64,000 nt of DNA from Marvinbryantia formatexigens DSM 14469. Its GTDB lineage: Bacteria > Bacillota > Clostridia > Lachnospirales > Lachnospiraceae. The notes under the pieces were generated by a model, which was not told the DNA's origin, made no database searches, and saw only the letters and a list, made by a program, of their open reading frames with translations. The first letter of the stretch is position 1. Each line of letters begins with the position of its first letter. This document shows positions 49,980 through 58,631 of this stretch, piece after piece. A program made the position numbers and the translations under genes. The DNA lies in assembly GCF_025148285.1 (NCBI RefSeq), contig NZ_CP102268.1, positions 1,178,001-1,242,000 on the forward strand, written 5' to 3'.

Positions 49980-52364
49980 ATGACATGGCCTTTTGAAAAT
50001 GATACCAGCGCCATAGTAAAGCGCATATCAAACCGCAGTATATCGGCAAATCGAAAAAGAAATATCTTTATTGTTTTGACGATTGCACTTGCCAGCGCAT
50101 TGCTATCTGCTATTGTCCTCTATGGCTTTGGGGTTATGCAGGAAACGCAGAACCGCAACCAAAAAACAGCGCAGATTATGTATCATGCGATTTCTGAACA
50201 ACAGGGACAGGAACTATACAAGCAAGAAGAAATTGCGTGGGTTGGGGAATTTTTTAACGCATTTTCTGAACAGGTAAACCATTCAACCGTGAATTTTACT
50301 TATGCAAATGCAGATATGCTAAAATCCCAAAGTATGCCCTATTCGGGAGATTTACCAGCTTCGGAGAATGAAATTGTAGTGCAAGAATCCTTTTTGGATA
50401 GTTTGGGCTATTCAAATGAATTGGGACAGACAATTCAAATCCCCTTTTCTGACGGCACTACCCATGATTTCAAATTGACGGGAATCTTAGATGTGAAAAC
50501 CGGCGATATTGGGCGCTATACAGCCATTATATCGAAAGAATTAGTAAGACAGCAGTATGGCGACGAGGGCATGATTGATTATTACATTGGGCTGAAAGGC
50601 GCTCAAAATATGAGCGAGGAAGAAGCCACCAACTATGCAAACACTCTGGCACAGGAATTAGAAATTTCCGATGATAGTGTGATTGTCCGTTCCACATATT
50701 TTAACTTAAAGGACGAAAATCACGGAAGCGATATGCTGTTCTATTTCTTGATCGGTTTTGTAACTTTCATTGGTTCCGGCATTGTGATCTATTCGATTTT
50801 TTATATTTCAGTAGCAAGCAGTATCCGTAACTATGGACAGCTTCGCACAATCGGAACTACAAAACGACAGATCAAAAAGATGGTTTACCGCGAGGGAAAA
50901 TTACTTGCTGCCATTGCTATCCCGATTGGTCTGGTTATTGGAAATGTGATTGGGTACTTCCTGATTCCTGCCGGTTGGTACTGGCTGACTACTTTATGTG
51001 TGACGGCCGGGGTTGGCCTTTTTGCATTTATTATTGTGATGATTGCCATTCATACTCCTGTAAAAAGAGCTGCGGCAGTATCTCCGCTGGAAGCATTGCG
51101 ATATTCCGATTATCAGGGGAAGATGAAAGAAAGTTCCGTGTTGCACCGTAAAATAACGCCTGCTTCACTTGCTAAAATGAATCTGTCCAGACAAAAGGCA
51201 AAGTCCACTTTAACAATACTTTCTCTTTCACTCGGCGGAGTATTGGTTGTATTGATTTCGACAATGTTAGTTTCCTATGATGGCGTTGCAGAGGCAAGAG
51301 GCAGGGCTTTCCCTGTCGGTGAATTTAACATTCAGCTCAACGCAAATCAATCGTGGGACACTGCTGGTATTTCTTTGTCTGGATTGCAGCAAAAGAATTT
51401 TCTAAATGCCGATTTTGTAAATGCAGTAGAATCTATTGATGGGGTTACAGGAATCAAGCGCTGGTATTACACGGACGCAGAATATCGTGTAAATGGTAAT
51501 TCTGGAAAATGGATTCAGGGCTTTTGCCGAGATGAACAGCAGAATTTGGAGAAAGAGCGAATTGCGGGAACGACTGATTATGATGAACTGGTGGCAGGCA
51601 ATGGAATTGTCTTGCTTCAAGAGCGTGCCGATTTCTATGATATTGAGGCCGCGTTGGGTGATACCGTCGAAGTGGACTATAAAACCGAATCCGGCCAAAT
51701 TCGCTCAAAGACCTATACCGTCATGGGCATTGTAAACGAATATTCTTACTCCGGCTTCTCAAAATGCTTTGCGCTTCCGGAGCAGTTTATGAATGAAGCG
51801 ACCGGGATAGATTGCACAGGTACGATTTCCGTAATTACCGATATGGAAAAATATGATACGGTTGAAGCTGCATTAAATCAACTGATAGACGGAAATAGCG
51901 ATTTGGTTATGGAAACCATAAAAGAAAGTATCACTTATTATAGCGGACTTCAACAACTTTCTTTCGGAGTATTGTTGATCGTGGCTGTTATTGTCGTGTG
52001 CTTTTCTTTAATCAACCTTGTCAATACGACAATCACAAACTTTCTGTCCCGCAGGCAGGAAATTGGAATGTTACAGGCGATTGGTTTGAGTAAAAAGCAG
52101 CTTATCAAAATGCTGTGCTATGAGGGGTTGATGTATTCAGTTTTTGCTACGCTGGTAACATTGGTTTTAGGGACTGGACTGGGCTTCCTATCCGTACAGG
52201 TAGTTGTGAAAACGATGAATCCATACTTTCACTATTCATTTCCGTGGCTGATCGTATTGATATATTTAGCAATCCTGCTGATTGTGCAATTCACCTTGAT
52301 TTCTTACACAACTGGAAATCTGAAAAAGCAATCTCTTGTTGAGCAAATCAGGACGATGGAATAG
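49980..52364 (+). CDS. FtsX/MacB-type ABC transporter permease 2
   Basis: 794 residues with the same plan as permease 1: MTWPFENDTSAIVKR start, helix 1 (IFIVLTIALASALLSAIVLY), an outside domain to about 250, three helices, helix 5 (TLTILSLSLGGVLVVLISTM), a second outside domain, and three C-terminal helices. The outside domains are clearly different from those of permeases 1 and 3, while the first codons and the helix spacing are shared. It is AT-richer than its ATPase gene. Probably exports or expels a different peptide from the same ATPase platform. Confidence 0.85.
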   Translation: MTWPFENDTSAIVKRISNRSISANRKRNIFIVLTIALASALLSAIVLYGFGVMQETQNRNQKTAQIMYHAISEQQGQELYKQEEIAWVGEFFNAFSEQVNHSTVNFTYANADMLKSQSMPYSGDLPASENEIVVQESFLDSLGYSNELGQTIQIPFSDGTTHDFKLTGILDVKTGDIGRYTAIISKELVRQQYGDEGMIDYYIGLKGAQNMSEEEATNYANTLAQELEISDDSVIVRSTYFNLKDENHGSDMLFYFLIGFVTFIGSGIVIYSIFYISVASSIRNYGQLRTIGTTKRQIKKMVYREGKLLAAIAIPIGLVIGNVIGYFLIPAGWYWLTTLCVTAGVGLFAFIIVMIAIHTPVKRAAAVSPLEALRYSDYQGKMKESSVLHRKITPASLAKMNLSRQKAKSTLTILSLSLGGVLVVLISTMLVSYDGVAEARGRAFPVGEFNIQLNANQSWDTAGISLSGLQQKNFLNADFVNAVESIDGVTGIKRWYYTDAEYRVNGNSGKWIQGFCRDEQQNLEKERIAGTTDYDELVAGNGIVLLQERADFYDIEAALGDTVEVDYKTESGQIRSKTYTVMGIVNEYSYSGFSKCFALPEQFMNEATGIDCTGTISVITDMEKYDTVEAALNQLIDGNSDLVMETIKESITYYSGLQQLSFGVLLIVAVIVVCFSLINLVNTTITNFLSRRQEIGMLQAIGLSKKQLIKMLCYEGLMYSVFATLVTLVLGTGLGFLSVQVVVKTMNPYFHYSFPWLIVLIYLAILLIVQFTLISYTTGNLKKQSLVEQIRTME

Positions 52365-52377
52365 CCGTATGGGATCG

Positions 52378-52407
52378 GCGGGGCGGCGTGTGCTGCCCCG
52401 CTTTTTT
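52378..52407 (+). terminator. Terminator after permease 2
   Basis: GCGGGGCGGC (52378-52387), loop GTGT, GCTGCCCCGC (52392-52401), then TTTTTT. The equivalent at 55932 has a compensating base-pair change. Confidence 0.9.
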
Positions 52408-52429
52408 CGCCATTTCTCAAAAAATTTTT

Positions 52430-52519
52430 GAAATGTCCGAGCGTTGTAACATTTCACCCCGATTTTCAATGAAATTTTTTAGCCGCTGTAACATTTCGCG
52501 GACATTTGGGTTTTACAAT
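52430..52519 (+). promoter_or_regulatory. Regulated promoter 3
   Basis: GAAATGT (52430-52436), ACATTTC (52449-52455), then ACATTTC (52491-52497), ACATTTG (52502-52508) and TACAAT (52514-52519). Same order and spacing as promoter 2. Confidence 0.7.
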
Positions 52520-52551
52520 GACCTTATCAACAAAAGTGAGGAGGCGACGCA

Positions 52552-52812
52552 ATGGAATTGACTCCGACATTGATTTTGAATCTGGCGCTGCTGATCGTCC
52601 CGCCCGTTACCCTTGTGCTGGTGTTCTGGCAATGGCTGGCCCGGCACATCCGCTGGGTGGTTGCCTTGACTGCTCTCTGTGATGTTCTCCTGTTTTGGGA
52701 TGAATTGTTCTACTATGAGAGCTTCGGCCTGTTCGCTGTGCTGATTCTGGTGCAGTTGGTGGCCACCGGCGCAGCAGCGTTCCGCATTTACAACAAACAA
52801 AGAAAGGATTGA
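52552..52812 (+). CDS. Small membrane protein of the ABC cassette, copy 2
   Basis: 86 residues; differs from copy 1 at about five positions (for example VFWQ for VFRQ, ALCD for ALWD, QLVATG for QLAATG). The same ribosome site and the same distance to the following ATPase. Differences are conservative or in helices, so the protein looks maintained rather than decaying. Confidence 0.75.
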   Translation: MELTPTLILNLALLIVPPVTLVLVFWQWLARHIRWVVALTALCDVLLFWDELFYYESFGLFAVLILVQLVATGAAAFRIYNKQRKD

Positions 52813-52817
52813 ATTTT

Positions 52818-53483
52818 ATGAGCATTTTACAGACTATCAACCTGAAAAAGTATTACGGCACAGAGCCGAATATCACCCGCGCCCTTGATGGCGTGAACTT
52901 CTCCGTGGAGGACGGCGAGTTTGTGGCCGTTGTGGGAACCTCCGGCAGCGGCAAGTCCACCCTGCTTCACATGATGGGCGGGCTGGACACCCCTACTTCC
53001 GGCAATGTGATTGTCCGGGACAAAGAGCTGTCGAAAATGAACGACGAACAGCTCACCATCTTCCGCCGCCGCAACATCGGCTTTATCTTCCAGAACTATA
53101 ACCTTGTTCCCATCCTGAATGTGTATGAGAACATCGTCCTGCCGGTGGAGCTGGACGGGGACACGGTGGATCAGAAGTTTTTGGACGAGATCGTTCACCT
53201 GCTGGGACTGGAAGATAAACTGAAAAATATGCCGAACAATCTTTCCGGCGGACAGCAGCAGCGTGTGGCGATTGCCCGCGCCTTGATTACCAAACCGGCT
53301 ATTGTGCTGGCCGACGAGCCGACCGGCAACCTTGACAGTAAGACCAGCGCCGAGGTGCTGGGGCTTATCAAGCGCACCAGTGCAGAGTTCCGGCAAACTG
53401 TTGTGATGATTACCCACAACAACGACATAGCCCGCCTTGCAGATCGGATTGTCCGCATTGAGGACGGAAAAATTGTGGAGTAA
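52818..53483 (+). CDS. ABC transporter ATPase (MacB/LolD/BceA type), copy 2
   Basis: 221 residues, with all motifs identical to copy 1 (GTSGSGKST, LSGGQQQR, ADEPTGNLDS). Seen differences from copy 1: Asp to Asn near residue 8, Asn to Glu in SVEDGEF, and Tyr to His in EIVHLLG. The nucleotide sequences are also almost identical, implying a recent duplication or ongoing gene conversion. It precedes permease 3. Confidence 0.92.
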   Translation: MSILQTINLKKYYGTEPNITRALDGVNFSVEDGEFVAVVGTSGSGKSTLLHMMGGLDTPTSGNVIVRDKELSKMNDEQLTIFRRRNIGFIFQNYNLVPILNVYENIVLPVELDGDTVDQKFLDEIVHLLGLEDKLKNMPNNLSGGQQQRVAIARALITKPAIVLADEPTGNLDSKTSAEVLGLIKRTSAEFRQTVVMITHNNDIARLADRIVRIEDGKIVE

Positions 53484-53497
53484 GGAGGTGGCAGGCG

Positions 53498-55915
53498 ATG
53501 ACATGGCCTTTTGAGAATGACACCAGCACTATTATAAAGAAACTGGCGAAAGCTGACCTAAAGGAACATAAGCTCAAGACTTTAATCACTGCAATTATTA
53601 TTGTAATTGCGACTTGCCTAATGGCAACCGTCTTTTCGATTTTAGTAAATGACGCACTAAAACAATCCACACAAGCACCTTATCATGCTATGTTTCGCGC
53701 TGTGAGCGAAGATACGAAAAACAAGTTACAGACCGATAATGATTTTGAAACAGTTGGTGTTTACAAAACTTTTGGTAATATTGTGAACAGTGATGGGCGC
53801 ACTGATCTGGCATACATGGATGATTCGGCAATGTCCTTTTTGGGCTTTGAACTGATGGATGGAAACCTACCGCAAAGCAACACAGAGGTACTTGTATCTG
53901 AAACTTATCTGTCTATTCACAAATTGGTATTAGGTGATTCATTTTCCTTTGAATATGTAGACACCTTGACAAACGAATTGAAAGAAAACACATTTACTGT
54001 TTGCGGCATTATCCAAAACAAAACGCAGGAAAAAGGAAAACAGTTTTATATTCTGACCTCTGATCGTTTCCGCACAGAATATGCACAACAGTACAGCGAG
54101 CTTTCTTTAACTTACAGCACACAAACTGCCTCGACTGTTGATGTATTAGTTTCACTTAATTCGGAAAAAGCCGATATGAGTCCTGACACTCAAAAAGATT
54201 TCTTAAAAAGTAAGGGTGAAGCCGAAGGTATTAAAGATTTTGACATCATACTAAATGACAGATATATTGATGGAATCTATATTGATGGTGCTGTGGCGGT
54301 CGGTATTGTCTTTTTTGCGATATTCATTATGTTCGCCAGCAGCTTTGTAATTTACAGTATTTTTTATATTTCCATTGTCAATTCGATGCCTATGTATGCC
54401 CAGTTTATTTCATTAGGGACGACGAAAAAACAGTTGCGTTACTTTTTGAAAATGCAGGGGAATTTACTGGCATTACGGTTTATCCCTTTGGGAGCATTGA
54501 TTTCTATTTTGATTGTAGTTATTCTCTCCGGGGTACGATGGCTTTTATATGATATGGCGATTGTTTTATTGTCTGGATTCTTGATTTTTGCTGTTATCAA
54601 GTTCGCTTTGAGAAAGCCGGCGAAACTTCTTGCCAAAACTTCTCCTATTGAAGCAATGAAATTTCAAGGGGAAAAGGCCGGACAAGGACACAAAACATTG
54701 AAGCGGATTACACCAAACACTTTGGCGCAAAGCAACCTGAAAATGAATCAGAAGAAAAACCGTATGTCAATTATTTCATTGAGCATTAGTGGAACCTTGA
54801 TGATTGCATTAGCTATCCTTATTTCTTCCATCAATCTTCCGGCTATGTTGCGACAAAGCTATCCATTAGACGAGGATTTCCAGATTGGCATACAGATGGA
54901 TAACTTTTATGAGCGTTTTCCGACTATCATTCAAGACAATCCTCTATCAGAGGATTTGCAGGCACAAATATATAAAATTCCCGGCGTAGAAAAGATTGTA
55001 TTGGATGGATGTGTCGTGGGCCGCTTAGTAGAATCAAAAGTTGTCTACGATTCGCCAGAGGACAATTTAGAAACTGTAAACAGTCTATCACCAGAACTTG
55101 TTGCTAATGCAAGTGAACTTGTGGACGGTACAATCAATTATGATGAAGTCGGTCTGGATGGCATGGTTGTCAATAAATACCGTACAGATCGAAGTGATAC
55201 AAACTATGGCGATTTGAAAATTGGAGATACACTATTATTCCATTTTGATGTTGCCGGACAAACCATTGAAAAAACTTTTACCGTTGCCGGGATTGCTTAC
55301 TTCCCATCAACAGGGTTGTTCTATTGTACCAGCGAAGCAATAGCAGAACTTTCCCCTTATAATAATACATCACATTTATCCGTTTTTTGCGACCCGGATT
55401 ATAAGGAATCTGTTCAAGATGGGATCATGGCGCTTATAAGCGGAAATCCGAATTTGAGGCTCAAAATTTACGATGAAGAATTTTCTACAATTAGAGGATT
55501 CATAAAGGCAACCACAAGCAGTCTGTACGGTATCTCTGCATTTGTAATTCTTTTCGGGCTATTAAATATGGTGAATATGCTAATCAGCAGCGCTATTGTC
55601 CGTAAACGGGAATTTGCTCTTTTGCAGGCAGTCGGAATGACAAATCAGCAACTAAGAAAAATGCTTTACCGAGAGGGAATGAGCATTAGTGTAAAGTCTG
55701 CAATATTGGCAACCTTTTTTGGCGTTACAGTAGGTGTCCTGCTATGTTATTTGGCAAATAAGGTATTGGCCCTGAAATTTATCCTTTTTGAGTTTAATAT
55801 ATTCCCGATTCTTTTATTCTCCATTTTGCTTGTTGGATTGCAGATTTGCATTAGCTATGGGGTTAGCCGATCCATTGAGAAAGATACTTTGGTGGAACGG
55901 TTGAGAACGGAATAG
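53498..55915 (+). CDS. FtsX/MacB-type ABC transporter permease 3
   Basis: 805 residues: MTWPFENDTSTIIKK start, helix 1 (LITAIIIVIATCLMATVFSI), a first outside domain, three helices (about 262-375), helix 5 (SIISLSISGTLMIALAILIS), a second outside domain and three final helices. It is the most diverged of the three after the shared N-terminus. GGAGGTGGCAGGC ribosome site conserved. AT-rich compared with the ATPase gene. The different outside domains suggest a different substrate or sensor role. Confidence 0.85.
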   Translation: MTWPFENDTSTIIKKLAKADLKEHKLKTLITAIIIVIATCLMATVFSILVNDALKQSTQAPYHAMFRAVSEDTKNKLQTDNDFETVGVYKTFGNIVNSDGRTDLAYMDDSAMSFLGFELMDGNLPQSNTEVLVSETYLSIHKLVLGDSFSFEYVDTLTNELKENTFTVCGIIQNKTQEKGKQFYILTSDRFRTEYAQQYSELSLTYSTQTASTVDVLVSLNSEKADMSPDTQKDFLKSKGEAEGIKDFDIILNDRYIDGIYIDGAVAVGIVFFAIFIMFASSFVIYSIFYISIVNSMPMYAQFISLGTTKKQLRYFLKMQGNLLALRFIPLGALISILIVVILSGVRWLLYDMAIVLLSGFLIFAVIKFALRKPAKLLAKTSPIEAMKFQGEKAGQGHKTLKRITPNTLAQSNLKMNQKKNRMSIISLSISGTLMIALAILISSINLPAMLRQSYPLDEDFQIGIQMDNFYERFPTIIQDNPLSEDLQAQIYKIPGVEKIVLDGCVVGRLVESKVVYDSPEDNLETVNSLSPELVANASELVDGTINYDEVGLDGMVVNKYRTDRSDTNYGDLKIGDTLLFHFDVAGQTIEKTFTVAGIAYFPSTGLFYCTSEAIAELSPYNNTSHLSVFCDPDYKESVQDGIMALISGNPNLRLKIYDEEFSTIRGFIKATTSSLYGISAFVILFGLLNMVNMLISSAIVRKREFALLQAVGMTNQQLRKMLYREGMSISVKSAILATFFGVTVGVLLCYLANKVLALKFILFEFNIFPILLFSILLVGLQICISYGVSRSIEKDTLVERLRTE

Positions 55916-55931
55916 CAACTGTATGGGATTG

Positions 55932-55961
55932 GCGGGGTGGCGTGTGCTACCCCGCTTTTTT
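55932..55961 (+). terminator. Terminator after permease 3
   Basis: GCGGGGTGGC (55932-55941), loop GTGT, GCTACCCCGC (55946-55955), then TTTTTT. Compared with 52378-52407 one C-G pair has become T-A. Confidence 0.9.
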
Positions 55962-55978
55962 ACCGTTCCTCAAGGAAA

Positions 55979-56360
55979 TTTTTGAAATGTCCGAGCGTTG
56001 TAACATTTCACCCCGATTTTCAATGAAATTTTTTGGCCGCTGTAACATTTCGCGGACATTTGGGTTTTACAATACCCTTATCAACAAAAGTGAGGAGGCG
56101 ACGCAATGGAACTGACCCCAACATTGATTTTGAATCTGGCGCTGCTGATCGTCCCGCCCGTTGCCCTTGTGCTGGTGTTCCGGCAATGGCTGGCCCGGCA
56201 CATCCGCTGGACGGTTGCCTTGACTGCCCTCTGTGATGTTCTTCTGTTCTGGGATGAACTGTTCTACTATGAGAGCTTCGGCCTGTTCGCTGTGCTGGTT
56301 CTGGTGCAGTTGGCGGCCACCGGCGCAGCAGCGTTCCGCATTTACTGCAAACAAAGAAAG
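55979..56360 (+). repeat. Cassette repeat unit, copy C (truncated)
   Basis: Promoter and small-protein gene match copies A and B, but the match ends at AAAGAAAG just before where the ATPase should start. No ATPase or large permease follows. Confidence 0.75.
55984..56073 (+). promoter_or_regulatory. Regulated promoter 4
   Basis: GAAATGT (55984-55990), ACATTTC (56003-56009), ACATTTC (56045-56051), ACATTTG (56056-56062) and TACAAT (56068-56073), as in promoters 2 and 3. It now drives only the orphan small-protein gene and perhaps what lies beyond. Confidence 0.7.
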
Positions 56361-56363
56361 TAA
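56106..56363 (+). CDS. Small membrane protein of the ABC cassette, copy 3 (orphan)
   Basis: 85 residues, close to copies 1 and 2 (PPVALVLVF, ALCDVLLFWDELFYYE, AVLVLVQLAATG). It ends in RIYCKQRK and stops one codon early relative to the others because the repeat breaks here. It is intact, with a full promoter and ribosome site, so it may still be made, but there is no following ATPase/permease. The remaining space to the GntR gene (56364-56623) holds a terminator and promoter. Confidence 0.7.
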   Translation: MELTPTLILNLALLIVPPVALVLVFRQWLARHIRWTVALTALCDVLLFWDELFYYESFGLFAVLVLVQLAATGAAAFRIYCKQRK

Positions 56364-56477
56364 AATACAGCCTCATTACTACTCTGGTAAATATCCCGGA
56401 ACTGATTAGACGGGGTGTTTTTTGTGGAATAAAGTTGGATGGAATATTAGCGGATGAAATAGGCACTTCCTGTTAAA

Positions 56478-56521
56478 AGAAATTGGTCAGGATAGTAATT
56501 TTATTATCCCGACCAATTTTT
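56478..56521 (+). terminator. Long hairpin terminator before the GntR operon
   Basis: AAATTGGTC-GGATA-TAA pairs with TTA-TATCC-GACCAATTT, followed by TTTTT. Stem of about 17 pairs with two mismatches. Confidence 0.8.
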
Positions 56522-56548
56522 GCTATTATGAACTTTTCTTAAACTATA

Positions 56549-56599
56549 TTGCTTTTTGGAGCCTTGCGTGTTATACTGTTATACACAACAGCATAACAG
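56549..56599 (+). promoter_or_regulatory. GntR operon promoter and operator
   Basis: TTGCTT (56549-56554) and TATACT (56572-56577) at 17-bp spacing, with TG at the extended position. CTGTTAT (56576-56582) is inverted as ATAACAG (56593-56599) across ten bases, overlapping the transcription start. Probably the autoregulatory site of the GntR protein. Confidence 0.75.
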
Positions 56600-56623
56600 T
56601 TAAAACACACGGAGGATGCAGCA

Positions 56624-57007
56624 ATGAAACTGATTATTTCAAATGTATCTGGCGTCCCCATATACGAGCAGATTAAACAGCAGATCAAGGCGGCTATTTT
56701 ATCTGGCGATCTTCAAGCCGAAGAAACTTTGCCTTCCCTTAGAACACTTGCCAAAGACTTAAAGATCAGCGTCTTAACAGTGACAAAGGCATACACAGAA
56801 TTAGAGCAAGAGGGCTTTGTTAAAAATGTGCAGGGGCGCGGATGTTTCGTAATGGGGTCTGGTTCAGAACTGATTAAGGAGCAGCTTATTTGCAAAGTAG
56901 AAAACAATCTCACCGAAGCAATAAAAGCTGCAAGAATGGCAAATCTATCCACAGAGGAATTACATCGCCTTTTGGACATTTTAACGGAGGTAAAAACAGA
57001 TGACTAA
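56624..57007 (+). CDS. GntR-family regulator, YtrA type
   Basis: 127 residues. The N-terminal winged helix is classical GntR: GVPIYEQIKQQIKAAILSGD, LPSLRTLAKDLKISVLTVTK and EGFVKNVQGRGCFV. The C-terminus is a short helical dimer region, the YtrA subfamily build, which typically regulates an adjacent ABC transporter in response to cell-wall antibiotics. Its stop overlaps the ATPase start by eight bases. GGAGG ribosome site. Confidence 0.88.
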   Translation: MKLIISNVSGVPIYEQIKQQIKAAILSGDLQAEETLPSLRTLAKDLKISVLTVTKAYTELEQEGFVKNVQGRGCFVMGSGSELIKEQLICKVENNLTEAIKAARMANLSTEELHRLLDILTEVKTDD

Positions 57008-57860
57008 TTATTTAGAGGTAACGAACCTTTCAAAATCTTTTGATTCTTTTCAGCTTCACAATATCAGCTTTACTTTGCCAAAGGGATATATTATGGGCTT
57101 GATCGGCCCGAATGGTTCTGGCAAAACAACGACAATCAAACTGATTTTGAATATGCTCAAGCGCACCGGCGGCACAGTCAAAGTGATGGGGCTGGATAAT
57201 ATCGCAGAAGAACAAAAAGTAAAATCAGAGCTGGGCGTTGTTTTCGATACAAATTATTTCAGTGATGATTGGAAAGTGTCGCAGGTTGAAAAATCCATTT
57301 CGGTATTTTATCCAAATTGGGACAGCCAGAAATTTGTGGATATGTTACGGAAATTTCACATTGCACCAACCAAAAAGGTAAAAGAACTTTCCAAAGGTAT
57401 GCAGATGAAGTTAATGCTTGCCTGTGCGTTTTCATACGACGCCAAACTGTTGATCCTCGACGAGCCGACCAGTGGACTTGATCCGGTTTCCAGAGATGAA
57501 CTTTTGAAAATTCTTTCAGAGTATATTGAAGATGGCGAGCATAGTGTTTTGTTCTCCACCCATATCACAGGCGATTTGGAGCGTGCAGCCGATTATATTA
57601 CCTACATCAGTTATGGCGAGTTGTTCTTTACTGGCAGCAAAGATGATTTTGTAGATATGTTCCGCATTGTAAAAGGTGGAATTGAGGAACTGTCCGATGA
57701 TCTGAAAAATAAGGCGGCTGGTATTCGTACATTCCCTACGGGATTTGAGGCTCTGATGAAAACCGAAGATATTAACGGTTTCTCCAACCTGACTGTTGAG
57801 CCTGCCACTATTGATGAAATTGTAGTGTTTACAAGCAAGAAAGGTGACGATTATGAGTAA
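57000..57860 (+). CDS. ABC transporter ATPase of the YtrA-type operon
   Basis: 286 residues. Walker A GLIGPNGSGKTTTIKLI, signature LSKGMQMKLMLACAF, Walker B LLILDEPTSGLDPVS, H-loop FSTHITGDL. The C-terminal 60 residues form the extra domain seen in YtrB/BcrA-like subunits. It overlaps the regulator upstream and the membrane subunit downstream, so all are one transcript. The LSKGM signature replaces LSGGQ, as usual in this subclass. Confidence 0.88.
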   Translation: MTNYLEVTNLSKSFDSFQLHNISFTLPKGYIMGLIGPNGSGKTTTIKLILNMLKRTGGTVKVMGLDNIAEEQKVKSELGVVFDTNYFSDDWKVSQVEKSISVFYPNWDSQKFVDMLRKFHIAPTKKVKELSKGMQMKLMLACAFSYDAKLLILDEPTSGLDPVSRDELLKILSEYIEDGEHSVLFSTHITGDLERAADYITYISYGELFFTGSKDDFVDMFRIVKGGIEELSDDLKNKAAGIRTFPTGFEALMKTEDINGFSNLTVEPATIDEIVVFTSKKGDDYE

Positions 57861-58503
57861 TATTTTGAAATCCACAAAATTAGATATTGCATTGGTAAAA
57901 CCATATTTTAAGACGATTTGCTTTACCCTGCTTCTGCCGATTGTGTTTGCCGCAATCAACCGTTCTTTGCTGACAGGGGTATCATTTGCTATGTGCTTTA
58001 TTGCCATGACGACGGGATATACCTTTTCCATCACAGAAAAAAACAGTATGGATCGTCTGTTTGGTATTTTACCTGTTCGGAAAAGCGAGCTTGTGATCGG
58101 ACGCTATGTTTTCGTCCTTGCAATGGGGCTTCTTTCCTTGATTATTTCTTTGATTGCACAGCCGCTTGTCTTGAAAGTGCTGGGTGAAACAGTTGGCGTA
58201 TTTGACATTGTAACTGCCGCTATTGCAGGAGTATTCTTATTTGCACTCTATACTGTGTTCCAGATTCCGGGATATTACAAGTACGGCTCAATCAAAGGAC
58301 GGGTATTTATGTATATTCCAGTGGCCGGTTTTTTGGTGACTTTACTTCTTCTCTCTAAAATGCCAGCCATCGGGAAATCAATTATTTCAGTCGTTGAATC
58401 TTCTCCGATACTTCTCGTTTTCCTTGCGGTTTTTGCTATTGTCGTGATGTATGCGGTTTCGATCTTCTTGTCCATTCGGATTATGAAGAACAAAGAAATG
58501 TGA
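57853..58503 (+). CDS. ABC-2 type membrane subunit
   Basis: 216 residues from ATG 57853 (AAAGGTGA upstream; an in-frame GTG at 57844 is less suitable). Six membrane segments, among them TICFTLLLPIVFAAI, YVFVLAMGLLSLIISLIAQP and SPILLVFLAVFAIVVMYAVS, with ITEKNSMDRLFGILPVRKSE in a loop typical of ABC2-membrane-2 proteins. Partner of the ATPase at 57000. The substrate is unknown; peptide or cell-wall antibiotic export is the usual guess. Confidence 0.82.
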   Translation: MSNILKSTKLDIALVKPYFKTICFTLLLPIVFAAINRSLLTGVSFAMCFIAMTTGYTFSITEKNSMDRLFGILPVRKSELVIGRYVFVLAMGLLSLIISLIAQPLVLKVLGETVGVFDIVTAAIAGVFLFALYTVFQIPGYYKYGSIKGRVFMYIPVAGFLVTLLLLSKMPAIGKSIISVVESSPILLVFLAVFAIVVMYAVSIFLSIRIMKNKEM

Positions 58504-58512
58504 GGTGATTGT

Positions 58513-58626
58513 ATGGATTTCACAATTTTGGCAGTTGTGCTTTTGCTTGGTGTTGGCGTTCCTATCCGTAATAAACTCATACGGAAATATCGGGATAAGA
58601 AAAAGAATGATCGCTATTCGGAGTGA
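58513..58626 (+). CDS. 37-residue membrane peptide
   Basis: MDFTILAVVLLLGVGVPIRN followed by KLIRKYRDKKKNDRYSE: one membrane helix and a strongly basic tail. GAGGTGATTG ribosome site; ATG lies ten bases after the permease stop, and its stop overlaps the next gene. Position and coupling suggest a small subunit or regulator of the ABC transporter. No family recognised. Confidence 0.6.
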   Translation: MDFTILAVVLLLGVGVPIRNKLIRKYRDKKKNDRYSE

Positions 58627-58631
58627 ACAAT

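Larger units (their letters stand above)
48907..49990 (+). repeat. Cassette repeat unit, copy A
   Basis: Promoter, small membrane protein, ATPase and the first bases of the permease form a near-identical block with 52425-53508. The copies share the operator region, GAGGAGGCGACGCA ribosome site and GGAGGTGGCAGGC site before the permease. Identity stops within the first codons of the permeases. Confidence 0.8.
52425..53508 (+). repeat. Cassette repeat unit, copy B
   Basis: Near-identical to 48907-49990 over promoter, small protein, ATPase and the permease ribosome site. The permease coding sequences that follow diverge after about the first ten codons. Confidence 0.8.
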
